The translations under genes and the position numbers were made by a program. From Lolium rigidum (lineage: Eukaryota > Streptophyta > Magnoliopsida > Poales > Poaceae), in the NCBI RefSeq assembly GCF_022539505.1, contig NC_061514.1, forward strand, positions 35,059,769 to 35,123,768: a DNA stretch of 64,000 bases, written 5' to 3'. Below are positions 11,465 through 22,436 of the stretch, one piece after another. Under the pieces are notes generated by a model, which saw only the letters and a program-made list of their open reading frames with translations, was not told the origin of the DNA and ran no database searches. How positions within the stretch are numbered: position 1 is the stretch's first letter; each line of letters begins with the position of its first letter.

Positions 11465-11908
11465 TCAACCTCCCCATGCTTGGGCAATACTCTCTCCATC
11501 ATGAGGCCAGAAATTATATATTCGGTTTCGGTCTTTGTGAATTTCACTTGGAGGATAAAATTTAGAATAAAATAGAGGCACAATATCCTTCCAATCAAGA
11601 GAATTCCCATTCTTCAACAATTTATACCAATGCGCCGCTTTACCAGACAGCGATATAGAGAATAGTTTCTTCCTAACTTCATCCATAGAAATACATGCAC
11701 ACTTGAATAACCCGCATAATTCATGTAAAAACAGTAAATGATCTCCAGGATGGACAGTTCCATCCCCTTCATAGCGGTTATCCACAACACGTTCAATAAT
11801 TTTTATAGGTATTTTATATGGAATCTCTTTCTCACCTGGTGCCTCATCCACTACCGTTGCAGTAGTAGTAGATTTTCCGAATAGGAATTCAAGAGAAGAT
11901 CTCTCCAT
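11465..11908 (-). pseudogene. Element A gag N-terminal and core
   Basis: The frame starts MERSSLEFLFGK and contains the Athila gag core with HPGDHLLFLHELCGLFKCA, MDEVRKKLFSISLSGKAAHW and LFYSKFYPP. It stops after about 147 residues because of a nonsense or frameshift change, and gag continues in another frame to the left. It lies directly inside the primer binding site. Confidence 0.8.
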
Positions 11909-11980
11909 AATGAATTATAGCAGCAAGCAGAAATAAAAACAGCACGTACAGTAAAATTTTTCCTTACCAATAGCGCTTCA

Positions 11981-11999
11981 CTCCCCGGCAACGGCGCCA
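11981..11999 (-). other. Primer binding site of element A
   Basis: The minus strand reads TGGCGCCGTTGCCGGGGAG, the site known from Athila-lineage elements as pairing with tRNA-Asp. It starts 11 bases inside the LTR, which ends at 12011. Confidence 0.85.
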
Positions 12000-12010
12000 G
12001 AAAATAGTCT

Positions 12011-13519
12011 TGATGACCCACAAGTATAGGGGGTGTATCGTAGTACTTTCGATAAATAAGAGTGTCGAACCCAACGAGGAGCGAAGGTGTTGACAAGCAC
12101 TTTCGATGAAGGATTCACCGTAAATGCTCACGAGACAAGTTTTCGAGAGGGTTTTGATATAGCGGATAAATAAAGTACAAGTAAGTAAAATGCGAGAGTA
12201 ATAATTGCAGCGAGTGGCCCAATCCTTTTTAGCACAAAGGACAAGCCGGTTTGTTTACTTATGATGACCAAACGTTCTTGAGGACACACGGGAATTTAGT
12301 CTAGTGCTTTCGCTTCATATAGTTGATTAATCTTCATTGTTTTGATAAGTGTTGTGTGGGTGAACCTATGCTAATGCACCGCCCTTCCTAGGACTAATAC
12401 ATACTTGTGATTAAACCCCTTGCAAGCATCCGCAAATACAAGAAAGTAATTAAGATAAATCTAACCACAGCCTTAAACTCTGAGATCCTGCTATCCCTCA
12501 TGCATCGGTATACCAACGGGGATTCAGGTTGCTGTCACTCCGGCAATCCCACAATTGGCAAACGAATACAAGATGCATTCCCCTAGGCCCATAAAGGTGA
12601 AGTATCATGTAGTCGACGTTCACATGACACCACTAGAGAATAACACCACAACTTAAATATCAAACCATTAAATATTACTCAACATAGTTCACTAGTAACA
12701 TTTAGACTTCACCCATGTCCTCAAGATCTAAACGAACTACTCACAAGACATCATATGGAACATGATCAGAGGTGATATGATGATGAATAACAATCTGAAC
12801 ATAAACCTTGGTTCAATGGTTTCACTCAGTAGCATCAATAACAAGGAGTAATCAATACTGGGAGAGTTTCCCCTATGAAATAATCAAGATTCAACCCTAG
12901 ATGTTACAGCGGGGACGAGGTGCAGCGGCGGAGATGATGGTGTCGGTGGTGGAGATGATGGTGATGATGATCCCAATGAAGTCCAGCTCGATGACGGTGA
13001 CGATGGCGACGATTTCCCCCTCCGGGAGGGAATTTCCCCGGCAGATTTCAGCCTGCCGGAGAGCTCTTTTCTCCCTGGTGTTTTCCGCCCCGCAGAGGCG
13101 GCTGTGTCTATTCTCGATGTCTCCCCACGCCTTAGGGTTTTCGGGAGATGAAGTACGCGAAGGAGAGATGGCCGAGGGGGATCGTGGGCCCCCTCCCCAC
13201 ATGGCGGCGCGGCTAGGGTGGAGCCCGCGTCGGCCTATGGGGGGCCCATGGCGGCCCTCCTCGGCCTCCCCTTTTGGCTGTGTCTGTCTTCTAGAATAAT
13301 AAGAGCTTCAGTATATTTTCCGTCAATTGTTGATCTTCAGAAATACTGTATCCTGACGGTGCTTTTTCCAGCAGAATCCTGACTCCGGTGAGCAATTCTC
13401 CAATAATCATGAAACATGCAAAATAGGTGAAATAACATAAGTATCATCTCTAAATATGAAATATATCAATGAATAACAGTAAATTATGATATAAAATAGT
13501 GATGCAAAATGGACGTATC
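12011..13519 (-). repeat. Element A 5' LTR
   Basis: The plus strand starts TGATGACCCA and ends GGACGTATCA, so on the sense strand it runs TGATACGTCC...TGGGTCATCA. The length is 1509 bp. The right end abuts the degraded Tat-lineage integrase that was the insertion target. A GC-rich part near 12900-13270 holds short frames on both strands that are not genes. Confidence 0.85.
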
Positions 13520-14709
13520 AATATGCAATAGGCTAAGAAGCCTCCATGTGGCGAAGAAAAAAAGAGCGAGTTCTTGCGCATAAAAGTGTCGCAAGTGTGC
13601 AACGTTCCAAGGGTTCGCGACATCTTTTCCCGAGGCAGGATTCTTGAGGCGATAAGCTCCTCCTGGTATTACTTCGGTGATTCTTGGTCCTTCTCATGGA
13701 GATTCTTGGTCCTTCCCATGGAGATTCAAGTTTCAGCGATCTCTCTTGCTTCGATCGTGGTACTAGATCCCCAACGCTGAAGCTTCGGGTGCGAATCGTT
13801 CGGCTGTGATAGTTCCATATCGCCTGCTGATATACGGCTGTTCGAGCCAAGGCGACGTCTCGAGCCTCATAAAGAAGATCTACATCGTCTTGTAATGCAT
13901 GAACAGAAGTTGTTTCTTTATATGCTGCCACCCGAGGTGCTTCAAAGCGGACATCGGCTGGTAGAACTGCTTTGGCTCCGTAGACAAGGAAGAATGGAGT
14001 ATATTGCGTTGACCTATTTGGTGTAGTCTGCAAACTCCAAAGTACTGACAGTAACTCCTCGACCCAAGCTTCAACTGCACCCGTGATGCGCTTTTTGATG
14101 CCATCTCAGATTAGGCCATTGATCCTTTCTACTTGCCCGTTGGTTTGAGGATGTGCGACCGAGGAAAATTTGAGTTTGATACCATTTGTTTTACAGAATT
14201 GATGGAATTCCCTTGAATCAAAACTGTTTCCATTGTCTGTAATGATGCTATGAGGTACACCAAAACGGCAAGTTATTCCTTGGAAGAATTTGACTGCAAT
14301 TTTGGATGTCTGGTTAGTGACTGGTATAGCCTCGATCCGTTTGGTGAATTTATTGATTGCTACCAATAGATGAGTATGACCACCAGGCGATGATTTCGGC
14401 AGTGGACCGACTTGATCAAGCCCCCACTGTGCGAAAGGCCTGACCAAAGGTATTGTCATTAAATCTTCGGCGGGTGCATGTGGTTTTGGCGCAAAACGTT
14501 GACAAGGATCGCACTTTCGAACTAAGTCTTGTGCATCGGCTGCTGTTGTTGGCCAAGAGAACCCTGCTCTGAAAGCTTTAGCCACAAGCGCTCTGCTACT
14601 GGCATGATGGCCACACGTCCCCTCATGTATTTCTCGCAATAGAGCCTTTCCATCAGCAATGGTGATGCACCGTTGAAAGATTCGAGAGATACTTCACTTG
14701 TAAAGGTCA
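13520..14709 (-). pseudogene. Tat-lineage integrase, degraded
   Basis: The N-terminal zinc finger is visible as HEGTCGHHASSR and CDPCQRFAPK. The core follows with DQVGPLPKSSPGG, TDNGNSF and QTNGQVERING. The first catalytic Asp, normally in VAIDKFTKW, reads Asn (VAINKFTKR), so the core is catalytically broken as well as frameshifted (stops near 14104 and 13700). The C-terminal part (TPNRSTQYTPFFLVYGAK) ends where element A inserted. Confidence 0.85.
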
Positions 14710-14716
14710 CCATCGA

Positions 14717-15491
14717 CTATAGTAATGCTTTAGACCGCCATACGATGCGTCTTGCTTCAACTGGATCATCTGGCAATCTTTGCTCCATTAAATATGCTAG
14801 AAAAGGTTCAGTACATAATGGTTCGAGAAGAAGAACTTGCTGATTAGATCCTTTAGTGACATCTTCGGCAGCTTTTTGAGGTGTGACCTCTGTATCAGTA
14901 GCCGATTTTTCCGGAGGTGTCGAAGTTTTCTCTTTAATAGATCTTTGAGTAATCACTTCATAGAAGACTCCTTCTAGTATAGAAGAGCATGTTGAACCGA
15001 TATTAGCTAAAGCATCGGCTTCCTCAATACTGGCTCTGCTGATGTGTTTTAACTCACAGCCTTCAAACTTAGCTTCCATTGATTGGTACATCTACCGATA
15101 AGCTATCATGTTGTCGCTAATAACGTCGCATAGATTCATCGACTGTTGTACTACGTGGTTCGACTCTCCGTACATATCTAGACGAGTAGCACCACATGCT
15201 TTGGCCATATGCATACCATGTAATAATGCTTCATACTCTGCTTCATTGTTTGTTGGTAATGAGAAATTCATCATTAGAACATATCTCATTTTGTCTCCTT
15301 GCGGCGAGATTAGCACTACTCCTGCTCCTGCACCTGAACTATGCTTAGATCCATCAAAATACATCGTCCATGAGCCTGACATGTCGGGTGCTGCTGGGAT
15401 TTGCGACTGGATCCAATCAACCAGGAAATCCGGGAAAAACCTGGGACTTAATTGTTGTTCGATTAACATAAGAGATATTTTATGGTACTAA
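14717..15491 (-). pseudogene. Second (archaeal-type) RNase H of the Tat-lineage element
   Basis: The frame at 15092-15469 reads WTMYFDGSKHSSGAGAGVVL, then NNEAEYEALLHGMHMAKACG and a later acidic position in MYGESNHVV, where most relatives have Asp. This is the extra RNase H typical of Tat-lineage Gypsy elements. The frame at 14717-15091 continues to the spacer before integrase, with a stop between the two. Confidence 0.8.
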
Positions 15492-16066
15492 CTCGATAGC
15501 CCATTGAGATACTTTTCCTATTGCTTCTGGATTTAAGTATGTTTTTCAATGTGGCTTCCGAGACGACAACAATTGGATGTTCTGCGAAATAATGTTGCAA
15601 TTTCCGTGCTGCTCGCCATACTGCATACGCTAGATTCTGATGGTGAGGATATCGTTGTTTTGCGGGTGTGAGTACTTCGCTGAGATAATAAACGGGACGT
15701 TGCACGCCATGTACTCTCCCTTCTTCTTTGCATTCGACGACAAGAACAGAATTAATGACTTGAACAGTGGCAGCTATGTAAAGCAGCATTGGCTCCTTAT
15801 CCTTTGGGGTTACGAGAACTGGAGAGGTTGACAGAACCTTCTTCATTTTGTCGAAGGCATCTTGCGCCTCTGTCGTCCACTCAAATTTTTCAGATTTTTT
15901 CATCAGTTGGTAGAATGGTAAGGCCGTTTTCTCCTAGTTTTGCAATGAATCTACTAAGAGCAGCCAATCGTCCTGCCAATCGTTGCACCTGCTGTAGGTT
16001 TCTAGGTGGCTGCATATCAAGAATAGCTTTAATCTTTAAAGGATTAGCTTCTATCCCTCTGAGCTA
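15463..16066 (-). pseudogene. Tat-lineage reverse transcriptase end and first RNase H
   Basis: The sequence contains FEWTTEAQDAFDKMKKVLST, PMLLYIAATVQVINSVLV and PVYYLSEVLTPAKQRYPHHQ. This is the connection and degenerate first RNase H that follow the reverse transcriptase palm. Upstream (15900-16060) is the palm end, where GIEANPLKIKAI and LQQVQRLAGRLAALSRF are readable after a stop. Homology ends at about 16066, where an element in the opposite direction begins. Confidence 0.8.
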
Positions 16067-16072
16067 CCATCA

Positions 16073-16558
16073 GTGCTGTGGAGTATAAGAACAACTCCAA
16101 ACCGGTCTACCGGATACACTCCATTCTTTATGGTTTATGGAGCGGAAGCGGTCATACCAACCGACATTCTCCATGATTCACCAAGGGTGCAACTCTATAC
16201 CGAAGAAGAGGTAAAGGAGGCCCGAGAAAACGATGTGGATTTGCTAGAAGAAGCAAGAGAATTAGCTTTGGCAAGAACAGCCATTTACCAGCAAAACCTC
16301 AGACGCTATCATAGCCGGAAGGTTAACCCAAGGGTGTTCCGGGAAGGAGACCTAGTGTTACGCCTAGTGCAGCGCACTGAGGGCCGGCACAAACTTTCCC
16401 CCCCATGGGAAGGGCCCTTCATCATGAGCAAGGCACTCCACAATGATGCCTATTACCTGATTGATGCACAGGAATGGAAGAAAGGAAAGGCGGACAGGTC
16501 CGGAGAGGAGACCAAGCGTCCGTGGAATGTAGCTCTGTTGCGTCCTTTCTACTCTTGA
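16073..16558 (+). pseudogene. Element E integrase C-terminal part
   Basis: The protein begins MLWSIRTTPNRSTGYTPFFM, runs through VYGAEAVIPTDI, ELALARTAIYQQNLRRYHSR and REGDLVLRLV. It ends with the GPF/Y module (PPWEGPFIMSKAL) and NVALLRPFYS before a stop. Zinc finger and catalytic core are absent because the element is truncated here, so the piece is not functional. The start codon is fortuitous. Confidence 0.85.
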
Positions 16559-17265
16559 AGTTGTGGTGTAAGAAGTTCCTTTTTGTACCTTATTTGCTAT
16601 GAATAAAAGATGTCGGAACCTCGAATGAGTCTCGGGGACTACCCCCACTAAAGTTGCATGTAACATGTTTATTTTTCAGTTTACCGGTTGCTTATTGAAC
16701 GTTTTTTCTTTCCGGTTTAGTAGTGTGCTAAACCCTACCGGAGTCTTCGACTCTGCTGATGTCCGCAACCCGGCTTCATGGCAAGCAAGATAAACCGGTA
16801 GGGGATAAGCACATGAACTGCGAAGAGGGAGAGCGGGAAAGAACAATCCGGGAAAATTTAACTAACCCCGGTTGTACCGGTTTTTTGCAAAAATTTCGAG
16901 TTATTTCTAAGTTCAAGAAAGTGCTTGCTTGGTAAAAGAACTTTGTGCTCATACGCCAAAAACGCCCAGAGAAGGTAGGCAGAGCCAAAGAAAAAGAGCC
17001 AAGTGTGCATCGAATTGAATGCGGAAACAATTTTGGAATCATTGAAGTACAAGACAAAATCGGAACGATAAGCAAAGTGCTAAGTCAGCAAACCAACATA
17101 GCTTAATAAGTTACCGGTATGCAAGACATCGGCATAAAGTTGTACCACAACCAAAAGGATAAGTTTTATCTTACATCATAAACCCCGGCATACCGGGGTA
17201 GAATTTAACAAGTTTTGTTATGAAGCAAGCGAGGAGCAGAGTAAACTTGTTATCGCGGTAAATGT
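16559..17265 (+). other. Element E region between integrase and the opposite-strand gene
   Basis: No gene was seen. The sequence has several TACCGG/CCGGTA copies and probably holds the 3' end of the opposite-strand transcript. Confidence 0.5.
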
Positions 17266-20200
17266 TTAAACGGTGGGGGCCTCGGGGGAGCGACATTGGC
17301 CTCGGGGGCTTCGGGGAGCAGCATTGGCCTCGGGAGCTTCCGGCAGCACATCCTCGGCACCCTCATCTTCACCTTCCTCTTCTTCCTCCTCATCGCTGAG
17401 GTAGTCCTTGACGCCTGAAGGAGGGGGGATGAAGGTGCGAACCGGTGCATACTCAGCAAGCCGATAGGCGCGATCCTGCCGCTTCGCGGTAAGAATCGGG
17501 TCCGTATCGGTGGGAGCGTCTTCGCGCACGCCTTGAAGAGCATCCAAATCCAAGTCCGGGTACCAGGAGCACGCGGAGCGCAGCGCGGTGTCGGCTCCAG
17601 CACGAGCTGCGGAGCACTGCCACTCATGAATCCGGCGCCCTGCCTCCTTCAGCCGGTTGGCGGTGAGGGTGATGTTGGCTGGCATTGCTTCTTCAGGCCA
17701 CAGCACCTTGAAAAGTTGGATGGTGACGTCCAGCAGATCGGCAAGGTGCCGGTCCACTGAGCGCATATGTTGGACTCGGGCGGAAAGGGCGACCAGATAG
17801 TCGTACCCGTCCCAGTGCGCGTCCATGTTGGGGAATTCTCGCGCCACCCGATCCTCCATCACCTTTTTCACGGCGTGCGTACGAGAGTCGGGAAGTGCTC
17901 TACAGGAAGAAGGGAAAAGCATAAGCTTAAGATACCGGAAAACAATCTACCGGAAGGAAAAGGAACACGAATACACTTCCAAAAAGAAAAAGCTTATAAG
18001 AGAAAGAAGGGACAAGGCAAGAGCTTACTGAGAGCCAGCGCATCAATTTGCACGACCAGCCGATCATATTCCTTATGATCAGTGGTCATAACCTCAATAT
18101 GGCGCTCTACCGCTTTCCGCGCCTTCCTCTCCTCCTCCAGCTCTGCCCTCAGCACCGCAGTGGAGTTCGCGGAATCATCCACAACCTCCGCCAGCCTGGC
18201 TTCGGCTGCTGCCTTGGCGTCCTTCAGCTCTTGGTCATGCTGAAGCGCGGTCTGGATAGCCTGCTCCTTGAGCTCCCTGGAGGCGGTCTTCTGCGCATCC
18301 AGTGCCTCGTGATGCTCCTTGATGAGCTGCTCCTTTTCACCGGGGTACCGGAAAGAAAAGTGTTAGAAAAGTTGCCCGGAGAAGCACAAGTTAACCGGAA
18401 AAGGAAAAGCGATACCTTGGAGTGCGGTGATCTGGACCTTGAGGGCTTCGATGGTAGCCTCCGGGACAGCTGTTGGACAAAAAGTTCATAAGTGTTAGAA
18501 AAGAAAACGTTCCGGTAAGAAGATGCCGGAGGGAAAATAGGAAACAAACCTTGGCAGTGGCTGTGGGCCTCGGCAAGGTCCCGATGCTCCCAGAGAAGCT
18601 CCTCGAAGAGCTGCTTCCGAGCATCCGCCGTGCTCTGTTAAAAAGAAGATAAGTGTGAGAAAGAAGCTGGTTTTCTCCATGTTTTTGCCTAAGTTTCGCG
18701 CTAAGAGCTGCGGTCTCAACCCGAAACTCGGGTACTGGCTATGCCGGTTTTTCAAGTTTTTGCCTAAGTTTCGCGCTAAGAGCTGCGCTCTCAACCCGAA
18801 ACTCGGGGACTGGCTATGCCGGTTTTTCAAGTTTTTGCTTAAGTTTCGCGCTAAGAGCTATGCTCTCAACACGAAACTCGGGGACTGGGAAGATAGACAA
18901 GATTCGGAAAGAAAGAAACCGGCATCAACAAAAAGATTGCAAAAAAGATTGATGGAACTTACCACCACGTTGCTGGTGGCGTCATACCGCGCGCTGTCGA
19001 ACTCCTTCACTGCGCGCTTCAGCCGCATGAAGTGTTCCTCAGTGGACCGGGGCCCAGCAGGATCTGGCGCCGGAAGCCGATCCTTCCCCAGGCCGCGGGT
19101 GGATGTGGATATATCCGCATCGTTCCATTTTTGGGCGTAGGGGAGAAGGTGCCCCAGGTCCCGACCCTCGCACTTCAGCTCAACGATCCGGCCCAGGAGG
19201 CCGGAAGGTTTTTCTTGGACCACAGCAGTGGCGGGGCCGACGTGCAGCACTAGAGGCTGCGGGCCGCCGGCTGAGGCGCTGCCCTCCACGGCCTTTCCCC
19301 GAGAAGCCCCCGGCTTGAGGAACTTTGTGATCTTGGGGGTCTCGGGCGGAGGCTTCGGCTTGGCCGCGGAAGGTCCTTGGCTTGGTGGCGGTGTTGGAGT
19401 GGCCCCAGTAGGCTCAAGAATAGGAGCTTCTGGGGGCGGTGTAGAGGAGGCCGGCGCGGAAGTATCCGGCGCGGACTTGGTGGGGGAAGAGCTGGAGTGC
19501 TTCTTCTTCTTCTTCTTTGCGACGGGAGGAACCAGAGGTTCCGCCCGCCCGGTAGCTTCGTCATCGGCGCCGGTGTTGCTGGCGCCGGTATCTTGGGTCT
19601 CAGGAGGGTAGGTGAGATCCTCCTCCGCGCGGTGATCAGGAGGTGTTGGGGCCGCGCGCCCCACACTTGTGGTGCCTCCCAGAGGGGAGGCAGAGAGGTC
19701 GCCGGTACCGGATGGTACCGGGCTTGATTGAGGAGGAGGAGTTGGGGCCCTTGTGGTTCCCTCGGAGGTCGCCGGCTTCGGGCCGCTGGAGCTCTTGGAC
19801 AGCGTGAGAGCAGGGCTGAACAAAAAGAAGAGGAAAGGTCAAAAACTGCAGAGAGAAAGGAAAAGTTTGGAAAACGAAGCAAACAGAGAAATAAAGAACT
19901 TACCCGGAAGAGACCGGCATCTGCTTATGCTTGTAGCGCTTCGTGCCTACTTGCCTTCCCCCAAGGACTTCCGTCCGGGAGCGTTTGGCGGGAGGAGCTT
20001 GGCTTGAGCCGGCGTCAGCAGCATGCGCCTTATTCTTTTTGCTCTGGGGCATGAGCTTATCCAGGAACTCATGCCCGACCTCGGCCTGTAGGGGAGGCAC
20101 GTGCTCGTGGACCTGTGGTTCGGGGCCAGCTGAGGGAGCGTCTACAGAAGGAAATAGGCAACAAAATATGAGAGACCGGAAGAGGAAACTACCTCAAGCA

Positions 20201-21493
20201 TGGTGAGCTCATCATCGGAAGCCGCATAGGGGTTACCAGGGCGCTGAGTGGGGATGCGACCCATCTTGAGATCGTACCAAGGGACGAAGGGATCCGGATC
20301 AACCTTGTCCAGAGGGCGCTTCCGGCAAGGGCCTCGCCGGTCTGACTCGATGTGAGGGAAGCGGTCCTTGGCCTGAAAACAAAAAGAAAAAAAACAGTTA
20401 GCCATAGCGCAAAAGTTACCGGTAGAGCAACCCCGGGGGCGCGGTCTCTTACTTCCTTGGTTGGAGGGTTGAGGGAGCTGAGAGGAAGAAGGCCCCACTC
20501 CCAGTCATCCGGCATGTCCGTTTGGCATATTTGACTAGCCTTCAGGACCACATCCGCCTTGCTCAAGGGTAGGCCGGTGATCTTGGTGGGATCGCCAGGG
20601 CCGTACATCTCGCTTATCTTGTGAGCGCGGCGCTTAAGGGGAAGCACCCGGCGGCAGATGAAGGTGTGGATGATATCATCGGAGCAGATGTTGGTCTCCT
20701 TCATCAGCTTCAACATGAAGCGTACCACCCGGTTCGTCTCTATGTGATCCGTACCGGGGTTGTAGTTCCAGTTGACCTTGGTGGGCGGCGCCGGATTGAA
20801 GGGCGGCAGATTGATGAGGTCAGCGGCGCTCTCATTCTTCATGTAGAAGAACGTCGTCTGCCACAACCGGCAAGACTCGAGGCCGTTGAACTTAAAAAAG
20901 GGGCTCCCTTGGCGGGAGCCGATGATACAAGACCCGCATTGTACGGGGGGTTTGGGCTTGGGAATGTCCTTGCCCTGGACCGAGTTGATCCGGAGAGAGA
21001 AGAAGCGGGCAAAGGTCTCGCGAGCGGGACGGATGCCGATGTAGCGTTCCATGAAGGCCACAAAACAAGAAAGATAAAAAACGGCATTGCCGGGAAGGTG
21101 GTGAGGCTGGAGTCGATAAAAGTCAAGAAATTGGCGGAAGAAGTCGGAGGTAGGAAGGCCGAAGCCACGCTCAAAGTGAGCAAGAAAAACAACGACCTCA
21201 CCGGGTTCAAGCACCGGTTCGATCTCGTCACCTGGAAGCCGGCAGGAAACCGTCTCCGGTATCCTCCTAGACCGGTAGAGCCAGTCGATCTCGTGTTGTG
21301 TCACGTCGGAACCTCTCCAGGCTCCGCGTGTGATACCGGAAAGATCCTTTCCGGGGGCCCGGCTGGAGGTGCCGACCTCTTGGTATTTGCCGGATTCAGT
21401 TTCCATCCGGGCGAGATCTTCGGTCTGCCCGTCGGAAGTTCTACTTCCTTGACTACTAGAAGATGAGGCGAGAAGAGATTCTTCGCTAGACAT
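17266..21493 (-). pseudogene. Multi-exon opposite-strand gene of element E ('putative gypsy type transposon' domain)
   Basis: Exon 1 (21493-20453, 347 codons) begins MSSEESLLASSSS and contains WLYRSRRIPETVSCRLPGDE and HFERGFGLPTSDFFRQFLDF, the domain found in Tat-lineage antisense ORFs (Pfam PF04195, from memory). Exon 2 is 20372-20193 after a GTAAGA...TTTTCAG intron in phase. Further exons by splice signals: 20141-19904, 19815-18963 (Pro/Ser/Thr-rich with a Lys run), 18634-18550, 18469-18416, about 18335-18026 (coiled coil), and 17922-17266, which ends in an acidic tail. Most junctions keep phase. Exon 2 to 3 and exon 7 to 8 are each off by one base and the exon 7 acceptor is not clear, so this copy is probably inactive. 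Function is unknown. Confidence 0.75.
18682..18890 (+). repeat. 75-bp tandem repeat in an intron of the opposite-strand gene
   Basis: A unit starting GTTTTTGCCTAAGTTTCGCG is repeated at 18682, 18756 and 18831, with the last copy incomplete. Copies differ at only a few positions. It lies wholly within the intron between 18962 and 18635, so it does not affect the protein. Confidence 0.85.
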
Positions 21494-22436
21494 GTGGATC
21501 TGGAGGACGCCGGTATCTACCGTAAAACAGTTTTCCCAAAAAAGACCCTCGCGCGAAGATCTACGAGTAAGAGAAAAAGCAAAATAAAAAGGAAATAAAT
21601 ACTCTACCGGCCCAAGATCTGGAAAGCTAAGAGAATAGAGGTAAATGCGTATTGGGCCTAACCTGAGGCTGCGGCGGCGCTTAGGGAGAGGTTCACCGAG
21701 GAAATGGTGAGCCCCTGGCCGTCGGCGAAGGCTGGCGACGGAGAGGGGCGAGGTCCGCCGGAGGAAGCTCGAATCTGTAGCGAGGAAGGAACGCCGCAGG
21801 AACTCCGCGCGACGAAGAGCTTCGGCGCAGCAAGAGCATCTTCGCAACGTCGACAGGAGAAGTGCTCTAGCGGCGACCGGCGGCGACGAGGAAGCAAGGG
21901 AGCGAAGGGCTCGAAGTGCTCTGGAAATGGGGGCAAGTGCGAAAAAGAAGACGAAGTGGAACCGCTCCGCCCTTATATAGAGAGAAGACGAAGTGGGCCG
22001 AAAACTGTCGGGCCGCGGCGGTTCGCCTCGTGGGCCGCCACGTGGCACGCAGATACACGTGCAAAAAATAACATGCCACAGGGAGGCCACACGGATCCAA
22101 AACGGCCGCGAGGATCCGGTGTGGTGCCATAAATGCTGGCGCAGAAGCCGAAGGGAAGTGACCTCTGACACTAGCGCGTCAGACACAATGCGCATGTCAC
22201 TGACAGGCACTGTACCCGAGAAATTCTCGACTTCGCCGAGGAGAGAGTTAATGTCTAAAGATGCCGGGGGACAAGATACCGGAGGCACTTTGAAAAGAGG
22301 GAAAGAAGTAAATCCGGCAAAGATGCCGGAGATCTAAGTTCGCCGCCGAAAAGATTAAACCGGTACCTTAAGGTATAAGAACCTGGCATGGTCCGTCGGA
22401 TAGGATCCACCGGACTATACCAGCTTCGGGGACTAA
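21494..22436 (-). other. 5' region of the opposite-strand gene
   Basis: The stretch holds the upstream TATA box and a leader of about 450 bases. An open frame runs through most of it on the minus strand in continuity with exon 1, but its composition (Arg, Ser and Ala-rich) looks untranslated. The last bases before the LTR form a short GGGG-containing tract (22424-22436) that may be the polypurine tract of E. Confidence 0.45.
21971..21980 (-). promoter_or_regulatory. TATA box for the opposite-strand gene
   Basis: The minus strand reads CTATATAAGG followed by GCGGAGCGG. It lies inside the element, 478 bases upstream of the MSSEES start codon and outside the LTR, so the gene seems to have its own promoter. 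Confidence 0.5.

Larger units (their letters stand above)
1..13519 (-). mobile_element. Element A: Athila-lineage Ty3/Gypsy LTR retrotransposon, cut by the window edge and split by element B
   Basis: Read on the minus strand from 13519 the order is 5' LTR, primer binding site, gag, protease region, reverse transcriptase, RNase H and integrase, which is the Gypsy order. The gag and integrase sequences and the tRNA-Asp-type primer site are those of the Athila lineage (family knowledge, no search run). Element B lies at 1520-8542 between the RNase H and integrase parts, and the coding sequence resumes in register on both sides of B's target duplication. All coding parts carry frameshifts, so this copy is dead as an autonomous element. 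The 3' LTR is outside the window. Confidence 0.85.

Noticed and set aside
20189..22288. A 699-residue continuous minus-strand frame read as one protein
   Set aside because: The first 265 residues are low-complexity leader upstream of the MSSEES start, and the last part reads through a clear GTAAGA...TTTTCAG intron and then out of frame. The spliced model fits better.
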